A DNA stretch of 64,000 bases from Pomacea canaliculata. Lineage: Eukaryota; Mollusca; Gastropoda; Architaenioglossa; Ampullariidae. A model generated the notes under the pieces. The model was not told the origin of the DNA and searched no databases. It saw only the letters and a list, made by a program, of their open reading frames with translations. Positions 47,964 to 62,700 of the stretch are shown here, piece by piece; the stretch's first letter is position 1; each line of letters opens with the position of its first letter. The stretch is taken from assembly GCF_003073045.1 (NCBI RefSeq), contig NC_037599.1, forward strand, positions 20,526,555 to 20,590,554, in the 5' to 3' direction. Both the position numbers and the translations under genes were made by a program.

Positions 47964-50900
47964 ATAAAAGTTTGATGGATCTTGAACAATTCATCTTGCT
48001 GAAAACATCATGTCAATTTCTTTCAAAAATGTATTTTTAGCATAATTTTTTATGACATAAAATATAGGCATTATAATATAAATCCAGAAAAAATGTCTGT
48101 TCTTCCAGAATGTATTATTTTTTATTTGTATTTCAACTTAGTGCTCTGCACCATAATCTTTACTTAGGAAAGGCTGCCAACAGAAGACAGAGGTTAATTA
48201 GGCTGAAATGAACACCATAATAAAGATTGTTTGACTATGATGTCAAAGCATAAAGCTGTGATACTTTTTGACCATAAGAATTTCTTGTATATGTGACAGA
48301 ACATTTTCTAGCACTCTCTTATGATGAAACTTCTATTGGGTCTCATTGTGACTCAGTAAGGCATGGTAGGTGATACCCAGTTCAAAGGTCACAGAATGAA
48401 GCACAGCCAAAGCTTAACTTTAAATTTTTTGCTTTTAAGCTAGTAATGGCCAAGATTGGTTGACTTTATTTTAAGGTTACATGACTAACATGAGCTGCAG
48501 ATTCCTCATTTTAAAAATTCTATACGTGTGTTATTCTTTTGTTTTACTGCAACAGATGTTATATAAACCCTTTGCATCTTCACAATTATAATTTTTTTTT
48601 GAGGTGGTGGAGGGGGCATGGATTGTGGGGATATTGACATCAGTTTCTTCATTTGCTGATGTACCATGATATCGTACAAGCAGTGTGCATGCATAAGCAC
48701 ATGGAGGTGCACTCTCTTTCTCTGTCAATGTTATTTCACATTCAGATTTTTTTCCTCCCCTTTAATGTCCAGTATTCAAAATAAGATAACCACCAGTTTC
48801 ATATTTATTTAAAAAGTATTAATTTTGTGAGAAATTTTAAAATACTAATTGTAGACTTCTTGCTTCCATCATTTTTCTATACTACACCTCTCCGATAGGT
48901 AAGTAGGTGAATGGTGCGTGTATAAAGAGAACTGAAACATGATGCATTAAAAAGCAGAAAATTGTGTGTGTGCATGTTAAAATTCAATTTATAAACTTTG
49001 TTATCTGGTTGCAAAAGTATCTGTTTACATGTATATACTTTCTGTTAGCTGTGCTGCTTAACATGCAATTGCTCAATACAAAGAATATAGCTAATTCCTG
49101 GACAAGATTTACCAATTTATGCTGTTTTCTTTTATTGTTTTTCCCTTCTTAAGTTATCGCTCGGACCCTAAAATAAAGGCAGCTAATTCTTTTTTCTTCT
49201 CTCCATTCCCTTAAAACTTGTGGTTAAGCATCAACGATCCATGCATACAGACTTGTATTCTCAAACATTTGCAGTCATTTTTACTGCATCAAATTTTATT
49301 TTCTGCTATCAGGTGTATTTCAAAGTTTAATTTAACCTGTTATCTTACTACCTGCCTTCTTGTCTTTTCATTGGGGAGATGGGGTTCTTGGGTGCATGGA
49401 GGAAGGGCTAAAGGGGGTGAGGGATAGAAGAGGTCTGGTAAATGTGTAGGCAGGGGAGGTGCTGTAGATGGTGCCCTCTTACATTTGTTGCTACCTACCT
49501 AGTGTTGGGTCCAGGTGGCCTCCAAAGTCCATCCTGTTTGCATTCAATTCAGGTTGCCAGATCACTGTTGCAATTCCTATTTTCTAGCAAGGGTTTATTT
49601 TGGTTTGTTTTTTTATCAATCTGTATTATGATATAGATACACTCCTGTATTTTTTATTTTACTTACCTACATTAATACTAATATGCTTTCATTAATACTA
49701 GAAGTGTTTGAAAGGAGCCTCATATACATATATTGGAGATAAATGGCTAGCTGTTTTCTAGCAGTATTTTTATTTCATTTATGGTCATTCATTAATATTA
49801 TCTTTAAAGAGTTTTTAAATATTTACTTTTTAGATAATATATATGTTGTTAAGTATATGCTCTTTAGTTTGTTTATACGAATCTACCAAAGACATGATTA
49901 TGTTTGTTTGGTGAGGTGAGGCAGCTGTATATGTTAAATATCAGTTTATATTTAAGATCATCCTGAGTTTTTCTCTTTCTTGCGTGTTTTCATTACATTC
50001 TAATAGCATGTGTGATGTGCTGAGTCAATCATCACATGTTTCTATAATAGGATCTTTATACATAGCAACACATTTTCCATTATATCTCATTGTGGATATT
50101 TGATTTGTACACTGTATAGCCTTGTTAGGTTGGTAATCTATCAATTTCCTCATTCCTTTACCATCATTTTTTCCCCCTCATTTTCTGGACTATATGGTCA
50201 TGCTAGTAGCTGCAGCTGACAGGCAATCAGACACCCTAGTGAAGGTCTAACCTCTGTGATTAATTTTTTCGTTTTTGCATTATTTCCACCATGTGCAGCT
50301 GTGTGCCATGTTACTCACATTGTTTACTCACATAGTTACATTTTTCTAATGTACATTGAAAAATGTACTTTTTTTTCCCTCGGATATCCATCTTGCACAT
50401 GATCGAATCAATACCCCTTCTTTAATGAGTAAGTTTTGTTTTAGTCATTTTCAAGTTAATTCATTTCTGTCTCGTTTAATGTTTTAATCTTCCAGCAACA
50501 AAATTTTTATAACAATCTTTCTCTTTCCTGATTCCTTTTATTCGTCTGACTTGCAGATGACATCATTTTCATTAACAGAGTATCTAACATGAAATAAGAG
50601 AATGCATGTGGTGCAAGAAAATGGAGATGAAAGGGATTAGTAAATACACGATTGTCTGTTCAATGTTTTACGTAAATATGTGCAGGTTTATTTACTTTTC
50701 GAAATAAAAAATATATTTTTGCACAATTCTATTTCTGATTTTATTTCAAGCACGATTCTAAATTTAAACTTCAAGACGAAAAACGACTCTCAAAAGATCA
50801 GACATGGTCTTTAAAATTATAAAAATTGCGTCGAGGTGGATTTACAGGAAGAACACATTCAATGTGCGCCACATGCGTAAGTCGCACATAACGACGAACA

Positions 50901-51735
50901 AGCATCCTACTCGATGCATTCGTTGCCGTATCACCTTCTTCACACCTATAACCGCATCACTTAACACTAAAAATGCGGAAACTCGGAACTCAAGCCATCG
51001 GACTGACACTAGAAACAGCCAACAAATTATATAAAGAAGCTCGTCTATTACGTTGTACTGCTACTGAAGTAAAACACTGAAGTCTTATACAGTTTACATT
51101 TAAATACTGTTCAAATTATTTGAAATACTTTCCACTTTTTTCAAGATATAACGACAATCTCTGATCAAAACATCTCGCGTTTTATGTGTTAGCTCCCTTG
51201 ACAGTCTTGGTGGTTAACGTCTCCTGGGTCGCCAAGACCGCGATCTGCGAACGCAGAAACCTACCTGCACGTCTTTCGAGTACCGTATGTTTTTATTTCA
51301 CGAGTAACAGTCACCAGTCTATGTAGTGCGTTCATCACAGCAAAGTAAACATTGGTTTTTGTTTCAGTAGAAGTAAAGGCTCGAGAGCGAAACTAAACTT
51401 AGCAAACTTACATTTAATGCAGGCTGTCGTTTTCATTTTGTCCGGTCGTTAGTTTTCGTTCTTGTATCAATAATATCCTGATCCATCTCACTGCTGTTGT
51501 TCAGGAGTTTGAACAGCGTGCACACACACACACCTTGACTCTCCTAGCGTCGTACGTTTCTAAGTGTTGTAGTCGCTGTAGTAATATATTTCGAAGACGC
51601 AAGTTGTTTAATTATTTTTATTATAATTGTAATAATAACGATATGGAAATACGACCAGGATCTTCGCTTTCTAAAATCCGAATCATACCCTTCATAAAAA
51701 CAGCAATTTTTAACCACAGGCCATCCCTATGAACC
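47964..51735. other. Intergenic between copy C and the kelch gene
   Basis: No coding exon recognised and no transposon ends identified. AT-rich, with short homopolymer runs. GC-richer DNA at about 51180-51530 just before the kelch start may hold its promoter and 5' UTR. Confidence 0.35.
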
Positions 51736-54700
51736 ATGGACACAGAGTCACAGCTCGCCTCATTGACCTCATTCGCGGAGTCTAGTGATGCTTGTCATGG
51801 CACTCTGTGTGAAAGAGAAAAAGAATGGAGTGTTCAAAACGGCAGTGCTGAGGTATTCTCGCTTCCTTCTGGAGAAATCAGTGACATTATTTTGGACACT
51901 GGAGACAAGCACTTTCACTGCCACAAGCATATTTTATGTAAAGGCAGTCTTTATTTTAATGGAATGTTTATGTCAGGCATGTTGGAGAGTCAGTCAAGCT
52001 GTGTAGAACTTCATGATACAAAGACAGAAGCATTCAGAGACTTGCTACACTACTTTTACACAGGTCAACTGGAACTCTCACAGAGCAATGTCTTTGACCT
52101 CGTTGAAATGAGTAGTTTATACCAAGCAACAAATGTTCTACAGAAGTGCTCCGATTTTCTTCTGGGATGTGTTGATGACGATTCATGTTTAAGTCTCATG
52201 CATCTTGCAAACACTTTCATGCTCAATGAGCTTTATGACAAGTCACGCAGACACTCTCTCTGGCATTTCGAGAGTGTTTCACAGACAGAAGATTTTTATG
52301 CTGCATCTGCTTCACAGATAATTGACTACCTGCAGGACCCTTACCTTAACTGTGAAAATGAAGTGGATGTTTTCAAAGCTTTTTGTGCATGGTACCAGCA
52401 CAATGCTAAACCATGTGAAGTGACAGATCTTGCAAATTTTTTTGCAAAGGCTGTAAATTTTCATTTGCTGACTAAGGAAGCATTAGGTTGTCTGAAGGAG
52501 TTTTCTGCTGTGCAGATGAATGAAGAACTCATGAATTTTGTCATCAGCCTCTCTCAGGATCACATCCTCTCTTCTTTAAAAAGCAAGGTAAATCCTGTAG
52601 GTTTGGTCATACAAATCAAAATGTTTTAACAAAAACAAAAAATCATAAAAACAAGAAAGAACGAAATACAAGAATTTGTGCACAGTTGTTTTATGTACCC
52701 AGATGTGCCAGCTTCTCTGTCAGTCAGTGTTCATAATTCATTGCACATTTTCTATACTACACTAGTTACTGTTATACCTGTTAACAGTACAGCAGAATGT
52801 TAAAAAACATTTTAATTTTAAAACATTAAATGTTTTACAATTTTAATTTTTAAATTTTACAGAAATAAACTTTAAATTCTCTTGATGACCTACCAATCGC
52901 ATGACAGTGAACTATGAATGCATAAAGATGAAGTAGTAACACCACCTTTTGTATCACTTTAGAGAGATGCTGTGATTTCTTTTGGTAGACATCAAGCAGG
53001 CAACGTACAAGTCCAAGAGATGGCCGCATACTGTGCTTTGGAGCTCATGAGTGCGATTTGAAGAAATGCGGCGATGACTGCAGCATCATGCGTTGGCAGA
53101 CAGCCCCTCTAGACGTTTTAGAATTCAAAGCAGATACTTGCAAGGTGAAGGTCTTCAACACCATGGCCAACATTCTTCCTAATCTAACAGTGGATTCAGG
53201 CTACACAGTATGTGCAGTAGGTATGACAATCCCTAAACATTATAACACTTACTGTTGTCTCCCCTGGTGGGGCAGTATGAAGAGTCCATTAACACGATGA
53301 CAGTAATTAGACACACCAGTTTCAGTCGTTGTGCCTGTTGGAAAGTGTGTAAGTTGTATAATTTTTATACATATTCTTGCACTTTAGAACATCATGGTTG
53401 AATGGCTCAACTTTTATTGTGTTCAGTTGTGAGGTGAATAATGTTGTCTCCATTAGTCATGCAGTAGATATGACCTGTCTATTTCCACACATCCCCCTAG
53501 AAATCACATGAATCTATGTATACAACACACAATGCACACAATATTCAATAGCCAGGCCTGCTGAAACAGTACACATTGTCTTAAACTGCATAATGTACAA
53601 TGCTATAATGGCCAGAAGATGGAGCAATACATTGGGTTCATCAAATGATTTTCATTTATCATGCTCTAATAGTGAAGACAAGTGTGAAACACTAGTTCTC
53701 TAGCCTGAACAACAATAGTTTCCATATCTGTGCTTGGGCTTTTTAGATAAGGTATTTCTGACAGCTTGTATAAGCCATGCTGTTGTCAGCCATAATGCCA
53801 CATGGCTTCAGGCCCAAATGGAGATTTGAACTGGCAAGGAAATCGCTTTTTAATTTCTCAAGATTTCATGTTCAAGGCATTAATAAGTGATATGTTATGT
53901 GTTACCAATCAGGTGGGTCCTTAAGTCTTAGATGTGATGTGGAGTGTGAATATGTCCTTTGCCATGTATTATCAAAGCTGTTTCGTAGAAAGGGGTTTTC
54001 TTTTGTACAGCATAGTGCTTCCAAAACATAACAAGTAGACTTCATTCGATGTCCACTTGTAAGGAGAAAGCTAAGTAATCACTGTTACAATGAAAATGGA
54101 CAAGACTTAAACTCAGATCATGGAAGAGCTTTCAGAAGTGCTCTAAAACCACATCAGTTTCTGTTTTGTTTTTGAATATTATTGCAGGAGACAAGGTGTT
54201 TGTTTGTGGAGGGGAGTGTTCATTTGGTCGTGACGTCTGGCTGATGACAGTTTGGTGCCTAGACACAAGACATGGATCATGGCATGAAGCAGGAATTCTA
54301 TCTCAGCCTAGGCGACATCATGGCATATGTAGCTATGGCACCTCATTCTTTCTAATGGGGGGAATTGGACGCTATCGTATCAGGCTGCGGACTATGGAAA
54401 GTTTCAACACTGAGACAGGTGGTACACTATATACTGCTAATAGTACCAAGGCACACAAAAGAAAAACAGATTATAAAAGAAGTTTATATTATTACTGAAA
54501 TGTCACTCTTTTTCACTTTTCCAGGAATGGCTGGTCAAAATAATAGTAGAATGATGCAAGAATGAAGTAGGTGGGAACAAGTAGCTCTGAGATAAAGAAT
54601 TACTGTGAAAGTTGCACATGAAGGATGATATATAATAAATAAATTATATGTGGATAGAAGTACTGAGAGGTGCAAGAGCAACTTTCAGTCAACATAGTCT

Positions 54701-55897
54701 TCAAAAAGCACGGCCCATGGTCAGATGGCATGTACATTCAACTTTCGAATAGGAATTGCAGGTTCAAAGTTTACCTGAGGCAAGCAGTGGGCTAATTCTT
54801 ATTTTACACCCAGCAACAAATGGTGAAAGGTGGTGAAAGACAGAAGAGGGTTGGGCTCTGTTTATGACTTAGCCATAGTTCACCACCTCTGTAGTTACTA
54901 GACTATGGTATCTTTACTTTTTTCCAACCCTTTATCGTCTCAACATTTTTCACTAGTTAAATGTTAAAATGACTGACTTATCCCTTTCAAAAAATTAATT
55001 CAATACTTTATCATGCAGGGGAGTGGACGTCTTATCCGGACATGCTACAGGCTGAGACATCGCCTGCTTCAGTTGAGTGCAGAGGACGCATTTATGTCTT
55101 TAAGAACTATGTGCAGGTGTTTGACCTTGCTTTGCACACATGGTCTTACCTAGAGCTGTCTCCTGGCATTCCCGGCCATCCTCTGTGTACTCATCCAGAC
55201 CCAGAGGGCAGGAGTATTTATGTTTCCTGCTTGGGTGCCAAGTCATTGTGGCAGGTGAGTGGGATCAGACTGCACAGGTGCTTTGGTCAGTTTTGAGTGG
55301 ATTTCTATGGAGTTTCTCTTCTGTCTGATTACAAGCAATATACCTTTTTAACCCTTTTAACAATCCATGATTATTTTGAACAGCCACTTAGTACATGTAC
55401 ATTTGTAAATAGTTTTCGAAATTTCTGTAAATCTTGGTTGCGAAAGAAGCTTTCTAGACAAAAAAACCTGCTAAACTGTTAAATGGTCTTGAACCCATGC
55501 TTGTTGCTGCTGCTGACAACTGTTTAATACAGTTTGTTTAAGATGTAATCCAAATATCTTTTTTACAAAAATCACCATAGAACATTCAAAATCTGATTAC
55601 ATACAGAATAAAATGTTGCTTCTCCATTTGTAGCTTGATCTGCAAGACCTAAAGATCCACCATGTCTGTGACTTTTTAAATGAAGGAAGCGGTGGGATCT
55701 ATCGCCAGGGCTGCATGCTTCACTTCAGCATGCCTGATAACAGAGACAATGCTGAGGTGACAATAGAGTGTCACAACTTTAAGGAGTCTAGGAGCCACAT
55801 CATTGGAACTCTTCACAATGCTCTGTTGATGCGACATTTTGTCACCGTCCCTTGTTTTCCACAATTCACACCTTCCAGTAATCATAAGGCATTATAG
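51736..55897 (+). CDS. BTB-BACK-kelch (KLHL/KBTBD-like) protein, five coding exons, 604 aa
   Basis: Exons 51736-52587, 52989-53220, 54188-54418, 55019-55254 and 55634-55897. Phases (0, 1, 1, 0) all match and the total is 605 codons with the stop. BTB domain at about residues 48-150 (SDIILDTGDKHFHCHKHILC, FNGMFMSGML, LLHYFYTGQLELS) and BACK at about 155-265. Five or six degenerate kelch blades follow from exon 2 (DGRILCFGA, GDKVFVCGGE, TSFFLMGGIGRYR, GRIYVFKN). Such proteins are substrate adaptors for CUL3 ubiquitin ligases. The exon 2 acceptor (CTTTTGGTAG, ending 52988) was chosen because the earlier AG at about 52961-52962 leaves a stop in the required frame. The orthologous family was not identified: length and architecture fit KLHL proteins, but blade glycine pairs are poorly kept. 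Confidence 0.85.
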
Positions 55898-58019
55898 ACT
55901 CAGCACAGACTTTTGCCTTCTGCATATTTATTATTGGCGCTGACCTTTTAGACAACAAAGTAAGGAACATGTAAATTATTATAGGCTCCATGTGCGTAAG
56001 CAATTTATCAAACTAATGAAGTAGTTTTTATGTGACTGTATACAGCTGAGCCTGTGTGGCTGCTTTTAAAACTTATTTTTAAATCAAATTATGAGATTAA
56101 CTTTAATCTGTAATCCTTTTAGGGCAATTTTAAAAATTTCTAATGCCTATTTTTTAAATTCAGAACTGATGTGAAAGGATCTTTTTTCTGAAGGAAAAAT
56201 CAGTTTTAAGAGCAGTTTTATCTTTATTATTTTAAATCAATAGTAACAGTAGTATTTTAGCTAATAATGTTTTGAAACATTACTCTAAATGGTGAAAGAA
56301 ATGTTTTGAAGGAGTTGCTGTTTTTAACTCCTTTTGCTGAAAATAATTAAAAGAAATACAGTAGTAAAACAATACTAGAAAGTTGAGAAAAAATGATTGT
56401 TTACATCCTTTACTGTATTCTCAGGAAGAAACATTTTACTGAGGAAGGATAAATTAATTATTTATTGTGAGAAATATTGTCTTGACACACATGCCCGCTT
56501 GTATTGATGCACACACACATACACACACTGTTGACAGCATATTTAAAGCTGTCACTCAATCTGGTAGACTCATGAAATGTGAGACTTGTGCTGTGACATG
56601 TAACTTTATTTAGAAACTGTCATGATACTTCAAGAAATACTTTTAATCTTGTTACCAGCACTGCATTTTCATGGTCACTTTGCTTTTTTGTAGCTTTGTA
56701 ACTGTGATCAATTTACCAAAAGGGCATGATTTTTATGAAATTTATAAAAATTGGTTTTTTCATTTGTCATTGAAAAAAATTGAACAACACTTGTAAAAGA
56801 GATTTATTATAACAATGTTCTGGACTAATGTCATGTAACATCTTGCTGACATTTGTACCAATACTGTGTTAACTGTACAACACAGAAATTTCAAGTGTTA
56901 AGTTGCAAAGAAATGGTACAAAGTTTCAGGACAGTGTGCACATTTAATACATTCTGAATCCATTGTGTGAGCAAGAATTTATCACTACTTTGCACAAGAA
57001 ATTAGTGTATATTTGCAAATCACAACACAGCTCAATACATGCTGGTTACGAACAGTTGGTCTGACAACATTCTCAGTCCATGGACACAAAAGGTTACCCT
57101 GAGTAGAAACAGTTGTTGCAAGAATGTGGGTGCATGGGTTTGTATACAGCACAAACAGTGATGGAAGTGATAAATATGTTTCAGAAATGTTTCATTATGA
57201 TAATGATTCCACACTGGTGTATGGCAAATTCTTCCATGTCTAGTACATGATAAGCTATTTTTATAAAATGGACTACTTTGTAACCCTGAAGATAAAGATT
57301 TATTTGAGCATTTATAATGGTTTTGTTGGTAAATTTTAAGTCAGTAACTTGGTGAACCACTGTAATAAAGGTCAGCTGTGGTCATCGCATGCACACACAC
57401 ATGCACACATAACTTGTATGTTCACTCATACAACACCCCCCACACACACACAATGCGGCTTTAACAGTGCAAGTACCTTAACAGATTGATGCCTAGAAAC
57501 TTTATTAAGGACTCTACCATAAATGTGACATAGCCCAGACTGGCCATAGTCACGAGACCAGAACATAGCCGGACTTTTCACCCGGGAAGCAGCCAGAAAA
57601 ATCTGGTGAAACTGGTCAACAGACTGCAGTTCAAAATGAGAAACCTGCTCTGTACTTAAAAGAGGATGGTGCAGTAGCCTTTTATAGTTATATATGGGAA
57701 GGTCTGTTGATTCAATTTACGTTTACTAGCCAGCTGTTGTGTCTTGAAGAATGCCGGTCGATTCGACTAAATCGTCATCTTTGTGATAATTCGGCCTCAA
57801 AATAAATGGTTAACGCATGTATATCTTGCTCAGTATGCACAGGTCTGAAGAGAGGGGACAGGGTCTATCCGCGGAAGGCTGCTGGACACCGATATTATTG
57901 CACATGAACGTCTAGCAGACCGTCCGTGCATTGAGATTGCTGAATTTATGTCACTAGGGGGGACCTGCAAGCAAATCGGAACTTACATGGAACGAAAGTC
58001 AAACGGGTTTGTACAAAGC
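55898..58019. other. Kelch gene 3' UTR and intergenic DNA
   Basis: No coding exon recognised. AATAAA occurs at about 57364 and could end a 1.5-kb 3' UTR. CA-rich microsatellites lie at about 56510-56530 and 57390-57450. Confidence 0.35.
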
Positions 58020-58330
58020 GCAGTCGCCACAGTAAGACGGCGCGAATTGTGAACTGGTTCAGCCATGTCATCCATCATGACACCCTCTCAAAGACGGTCC
58101 TCAAGGGATCCGTGGAGGGCAGGCGTCACCGAGGTAGACAGCAGAACTGGAGGGCAAATGTGCGTGAATGAATGGACCGACCACTCCATGCCAGAGTCCA
58201 GAGGTGCCCAGTTTGTATGGCCGCCGCTGCGTTTCCTCAGCTCATTCCGACGACAGGTACCAGCTGGCCAGCTCCATGGTTGGGCCGGCTTGCTTCGGTA
58301 ACAGTTGCAGCTGGTACCTGATGAAGGGAT
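58020..58330 (+). mobile_element. Non-LTR retrotransposon 3' fragment
   Basis: Plus-strand translation gives NWFSHVIHHDTLSKTVLKGS and VEGRRHRGRQQNWRANVREW with following W/L-rich residues, the (E)G.RRRGRQ..W...V.EW signature at the C-terminus of RTE-like and related LINE polymerases. A stop lies within it and the RT core is absent. Ends are approximate; 57840-58020 may be part of the same element. Confidence 0.5.
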
Positions 58331-59712
58331 GAATAATGAAGACTACTTCGTACAGTTACGTAGGCCAAATCAACAATCTGCCCATTAGCCACAGTAACTT
58401 AATTGACTTATTATTATGCACGCAGAATGCCCATCACAATATAAAATTTCTACACCTGTATTGATTGATGCAACTTTAAAAGTTCTTTAATAAATTCCTC
58501 AGCAAGAGATTCCTGCATTCCGTCTCACCACAAACGTGCAATAATCCGTCGTACATTTATGGCTCTAGGGAAGATAACTCGTTGTGCAAGTGCAGTGCTT
58601 TCCCTTTGATCCTTGTTTTCAACTCTTGTAACATTGTGATAAATCTTTTATAGACAGCTTTTCCATTTCACCAAGAGTAACATATGCCACGGAAATGTAT
58701 CATATAACAGGTGATAATACGTACAGCTAAAATGGTGACAGGTGCGAGATGGAAGATAAACGGCGGGGAAAGGTAACTTTCTGCATGATCAGAAATCGGT
58801 GCATGTATCTCAGTTCTCAGTCAAGATTACATTCCAGCAGTGATACTGAAAGACCCTGACTACTGATAGATCGCTGTATCCTGATGACTACTCTTCAGCT
58901 ACAAAACATAGATTTCTGTAGAAAAAAATTGTGCTTATCTGCAGCCTTGAATTATTTTTAGTGAATGTACGTGTTATTAAATTTTTTTTTGTGTGTGTGT
59001 GACCATGTACATCCCAAAATACGTTACAGTTTTAAAACTGAGGGACGTAAGCTTTAATATTTCATACTATATACTCCATCTAAGTCACCAAGAAGAATAA
59101 ATAAACCTTCATGCACGCTTTTGCTCATTCTCAATACACATCAACCCTGTATCACATCACACCACTACCATTTCTGTTTTCATTCCTCCTTCTGGAAGTC
59201 ATGGTGATAAAAATTATTCATTTCATTAGATTATTTAATTGTAATTTTTTTACATTTTAAATTATTTCCTTTTTATCATTGACAAATATCAGATGTAAAA
59301 AGTATTGGTTTGATTATTAAATTAAAAGTTTTAGTTTTTGAAATGTAACTTGAATGATCTTTGTGAACTGAGATGAGCATGTAAGGCATTAAATAAATCT
59401 ATAAATCTGTACCACCTTCTCTCTTTAAAAAAGAAAGGGATAAACTCTGCCATTAGCTTTACATAGTTGAAACAACTGATTTGTTAACCACTCTCCACCA
59501 GATCTTAGAATTTCATAAGCCGCAAGCAATTAAAGCAGCATATAAAAAGATGAAGTTGCTAAATAAGAAAAAAGGTCATATGCTACTTTTTCCATCTTCT
59601 GTACATATACCTTTGTTCCTTGTTTTTTTTTCCCTGTGATTTAGAATGTAGACTAGCTTGTCAATTGTTGATCCTCTTCTCCTCCAATCCCCCAACCCTG
59701 GTTTTCTTTTAG
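58331..59712. other. Intergenic or upstream intron of the CCM2-like gene
   Basis: AT-rich with no named repeat or convincing exon. The first exon called for the CCM2-like gene at 59713 starts in phase 0 after an acceptor, so at least one earlier exon carrying the start codon must lie in this stretch or further left. I could not identify it. Confidence 0.3.
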
Positions 59713-62700
59713 GCTCAGAGTCCTCAGCAGTGGCCAGGTGGAGGACGGCAAGAAGTAGACATGTTTGATAGAGAAGCTCGCCCCCACAGTATGGCAAGAA
59801 TTACACAGCCTGACTACCACTTCACATCCCAGCATTTAGCTGATGACCCAGTAGAGAAGCATGTTTTGGTGAGCTAAATGAATAGACAGGTTTAGCAGCA
59901 CTGAAATAAAGGAGACGTATAGATGCATATTATGTGGCTCATTGTGATTCAGTTATATGGCACATTATAGTTTTTATACTGCACAGTGCTTTCAAATGTT
60001 AAATTTACAAAACTTATGTATGTGGATTACTATGTTTCACAATTACATGCATTCTTCAAGAGTTCGTTTACAGGGTGGGTCCTGTTTTTTAAAATTAATT
60101 TCTATATGCCAGTCAAATGCTGTTGTGTATAGTATCCTATTTTGAATGTTGAGCTGCATAACTTGCCTCTTTTTTGCACCTTTTCTAGTGCTATGTGTCC
60201 TTGCAATATGCCATGCTGCGTCTCTAGTTTGCTTTCTGTCAAGTGTCATGTGGCTTCTTTCACATGTTTCTTTTGAGTATCTGAGGTTTGCTTACTGTCC
60301 TTATGGCTGGATGGAGGCTGTTCATCCCTGTGGTTAGTGAACTTGATTATAAAGCAGATGATTGTCGTTCTGTTGTCTCTCTTTGGTTTGTGGCCATAAA
60401 TTTTCCCCTGCCTATTAAGAAGTGATTGCTATTTCTTTTTTATGTTGGAAAAGGTATCTAAAAGAGCAGGTATGGAGTTGGCTTCTCATATGCCTTAAAC
60501 ATACTGAACCAGTTACAGTTTATTATCTCTCTGGCTGCTATATTCTGGAACTTTCACTTTTTGCAGTTAACTTTTAACAGGCTCATGTTCTTTATCCTTG
60601 ATTATTGATGAGTGGAGAGAGGAGCGCTTAATTTCCATGGACAGCTCTGCAGTTTCTTGCATGACAAAAACTTAAGGCATATATGGAAGAGGGAAAAATT
60701 AGAGTTTTTATATCTGCCATGAATCAATAGGCTTATTTGCATTCCTTGAAAAATTGGTTTTTGAGTAAACCTATGCATTATTACTTTTAGTTTGCTGGGG
60801 TGATTGATGATGTTTCTGCAACTATGGACATCACCAACAGAACAGATGTGTTGCGTGTTATTGACAAAGGAAAGGTAACAGATATTTGTTGTTATTTTTT
60901 CCAAGGGAGTAACTTTGATCAGGTTTAATAATAAATATTTAAAATAACGCTAATAATTGGTGAGCTTATATAGATCTGTTTCCCAACTTAGACCTAGTGG
61001 GTCATGTTTTTTAAAAGCTAAAAAAAAAACTTTTATGGAACAAAGACATGAAGCAACAAGCAAAAATCAAACTTAAGACACATAATAGGAATGTCAAAAT
61101 TTACACAAAACAAATTTATCTACATTGTCTCACATGCTCTCACCTAACTATTCACATGTGCATATGCCACTTGATGACTGTGCCAGTGGGATAAACTTAT
61201 TTCCCAAATGCAAAATTTCCTTTTTACTATCACAACTTTATGACAAATGTTTAAGAGAAATCACTTTGCTGAGGAGAAGAAATTAAAGTGTAGCTTCTCC
61301 TCATTAGGTTGAACATAAATATGCGTATTTGTAAATAAAAACATTATAGCTATTTCCACTGACAGTGCTGCATAGACAGCACAGCTTTGAATGAAATCAC
61401 TTAACATTAAGCTTTTTATATGGTAATCCTGACCGTTACAAAATTGTAATTTCTCTTTCTTTTTAGAAACTTGGTGTCATACCAATGCATGTGACATATG
61501 ACCACTCAGCCATCATGAGTCTCAGCTTACACAATATTAAAATCATGAAACACAACAGCAATGAAGTATGTACACAACTTGTGTTGCCTTCTGTAAAAAA
61601 AACACTTTTAGTGTAATCTTTACTCAGATCTTTTCAGGATATGAGTGCTTTATTAATGATCAGAATGGTGTCTATTTGATAAATCAGCTTTATTTTTAAA
61701 ATGTTCTAGAGATAAATGGTTGCTACCACTGGCTTTTTCATAAACTTGGTCACATTATTTCTCTTGGTAAAAGTTGTTTTTGAGATTTGTCTTTTTAAGA
61801 TATCTGTCATTCTGCAAGCTGTTGCAATTTCTGATTTCAGGATCTTCTGCTAAGAATTCCCATGCATGAAATTGCTGCAATCTGCTATATTAAAGATGAT
61901 AAACAACACATTCTGGCAATTAAATTTGGTAAGAATCATTTTTACTGCTCTTTTGGTTTGGTTTTGCTAGTATAGCCTATGAATTTAGAGACATCTTTAA
62001 TTTTGAGTGTTGGCATCACCTTCATTAGTGGCATTTTTTGTTGTTATTGTCATGATTATCACTGTTCCTTTACCCCTTTATGGACAGGTGTTTATGTTTC
62101 ACTGTTGCAGTAGTTGCATAATATTCAACATGCAGTACTTTCTATACCCTTTGCTAGACTTTAAATGTTCTTTGTTGAAATATGTTGAAATATTGAAATG
62201 GTTGTTATGTTCATGAACTAAAAATGTTATTCATGATGCCTTAAATTATATTTTGAATGTTTGTTTATTTATTTGGTGTGGGTTGACAGGGACTCCAGAA
62301 GTGTGCCAGTTGGCTGTGCTGTATTGTGACAGCAAGGTATGTGCTATACTAAAACATGGTTGACATTACACTACAGGCTTTCAAGTCTTTCTTTGTGTGA
62401 ATGATGAGAAAATGACCAGAACTTTGAGAGAGGTCACAAGACCTTGGCTGCTTCTTCCTCTAACTTCCATCTTGGATTCTTGATTGGGTTGGAAGATGTA
62501 AAGAGAAATTGCTGGTTTTGAGTATGCTGTTGAAACAGTTTCATTTCCATGGGTATGAATCCTTGATCTTTAATTACTTGTATAATAATCAGGTTTTTTT
62601 TCCCTGGCAGCCTGTTGCTGAAGAGTTGTGTGCCCTTGTGGGTCAGTGTTTCCGATTGATCTACACAGAAGCAATGATCGAAATTCTCAACTCCTCTATT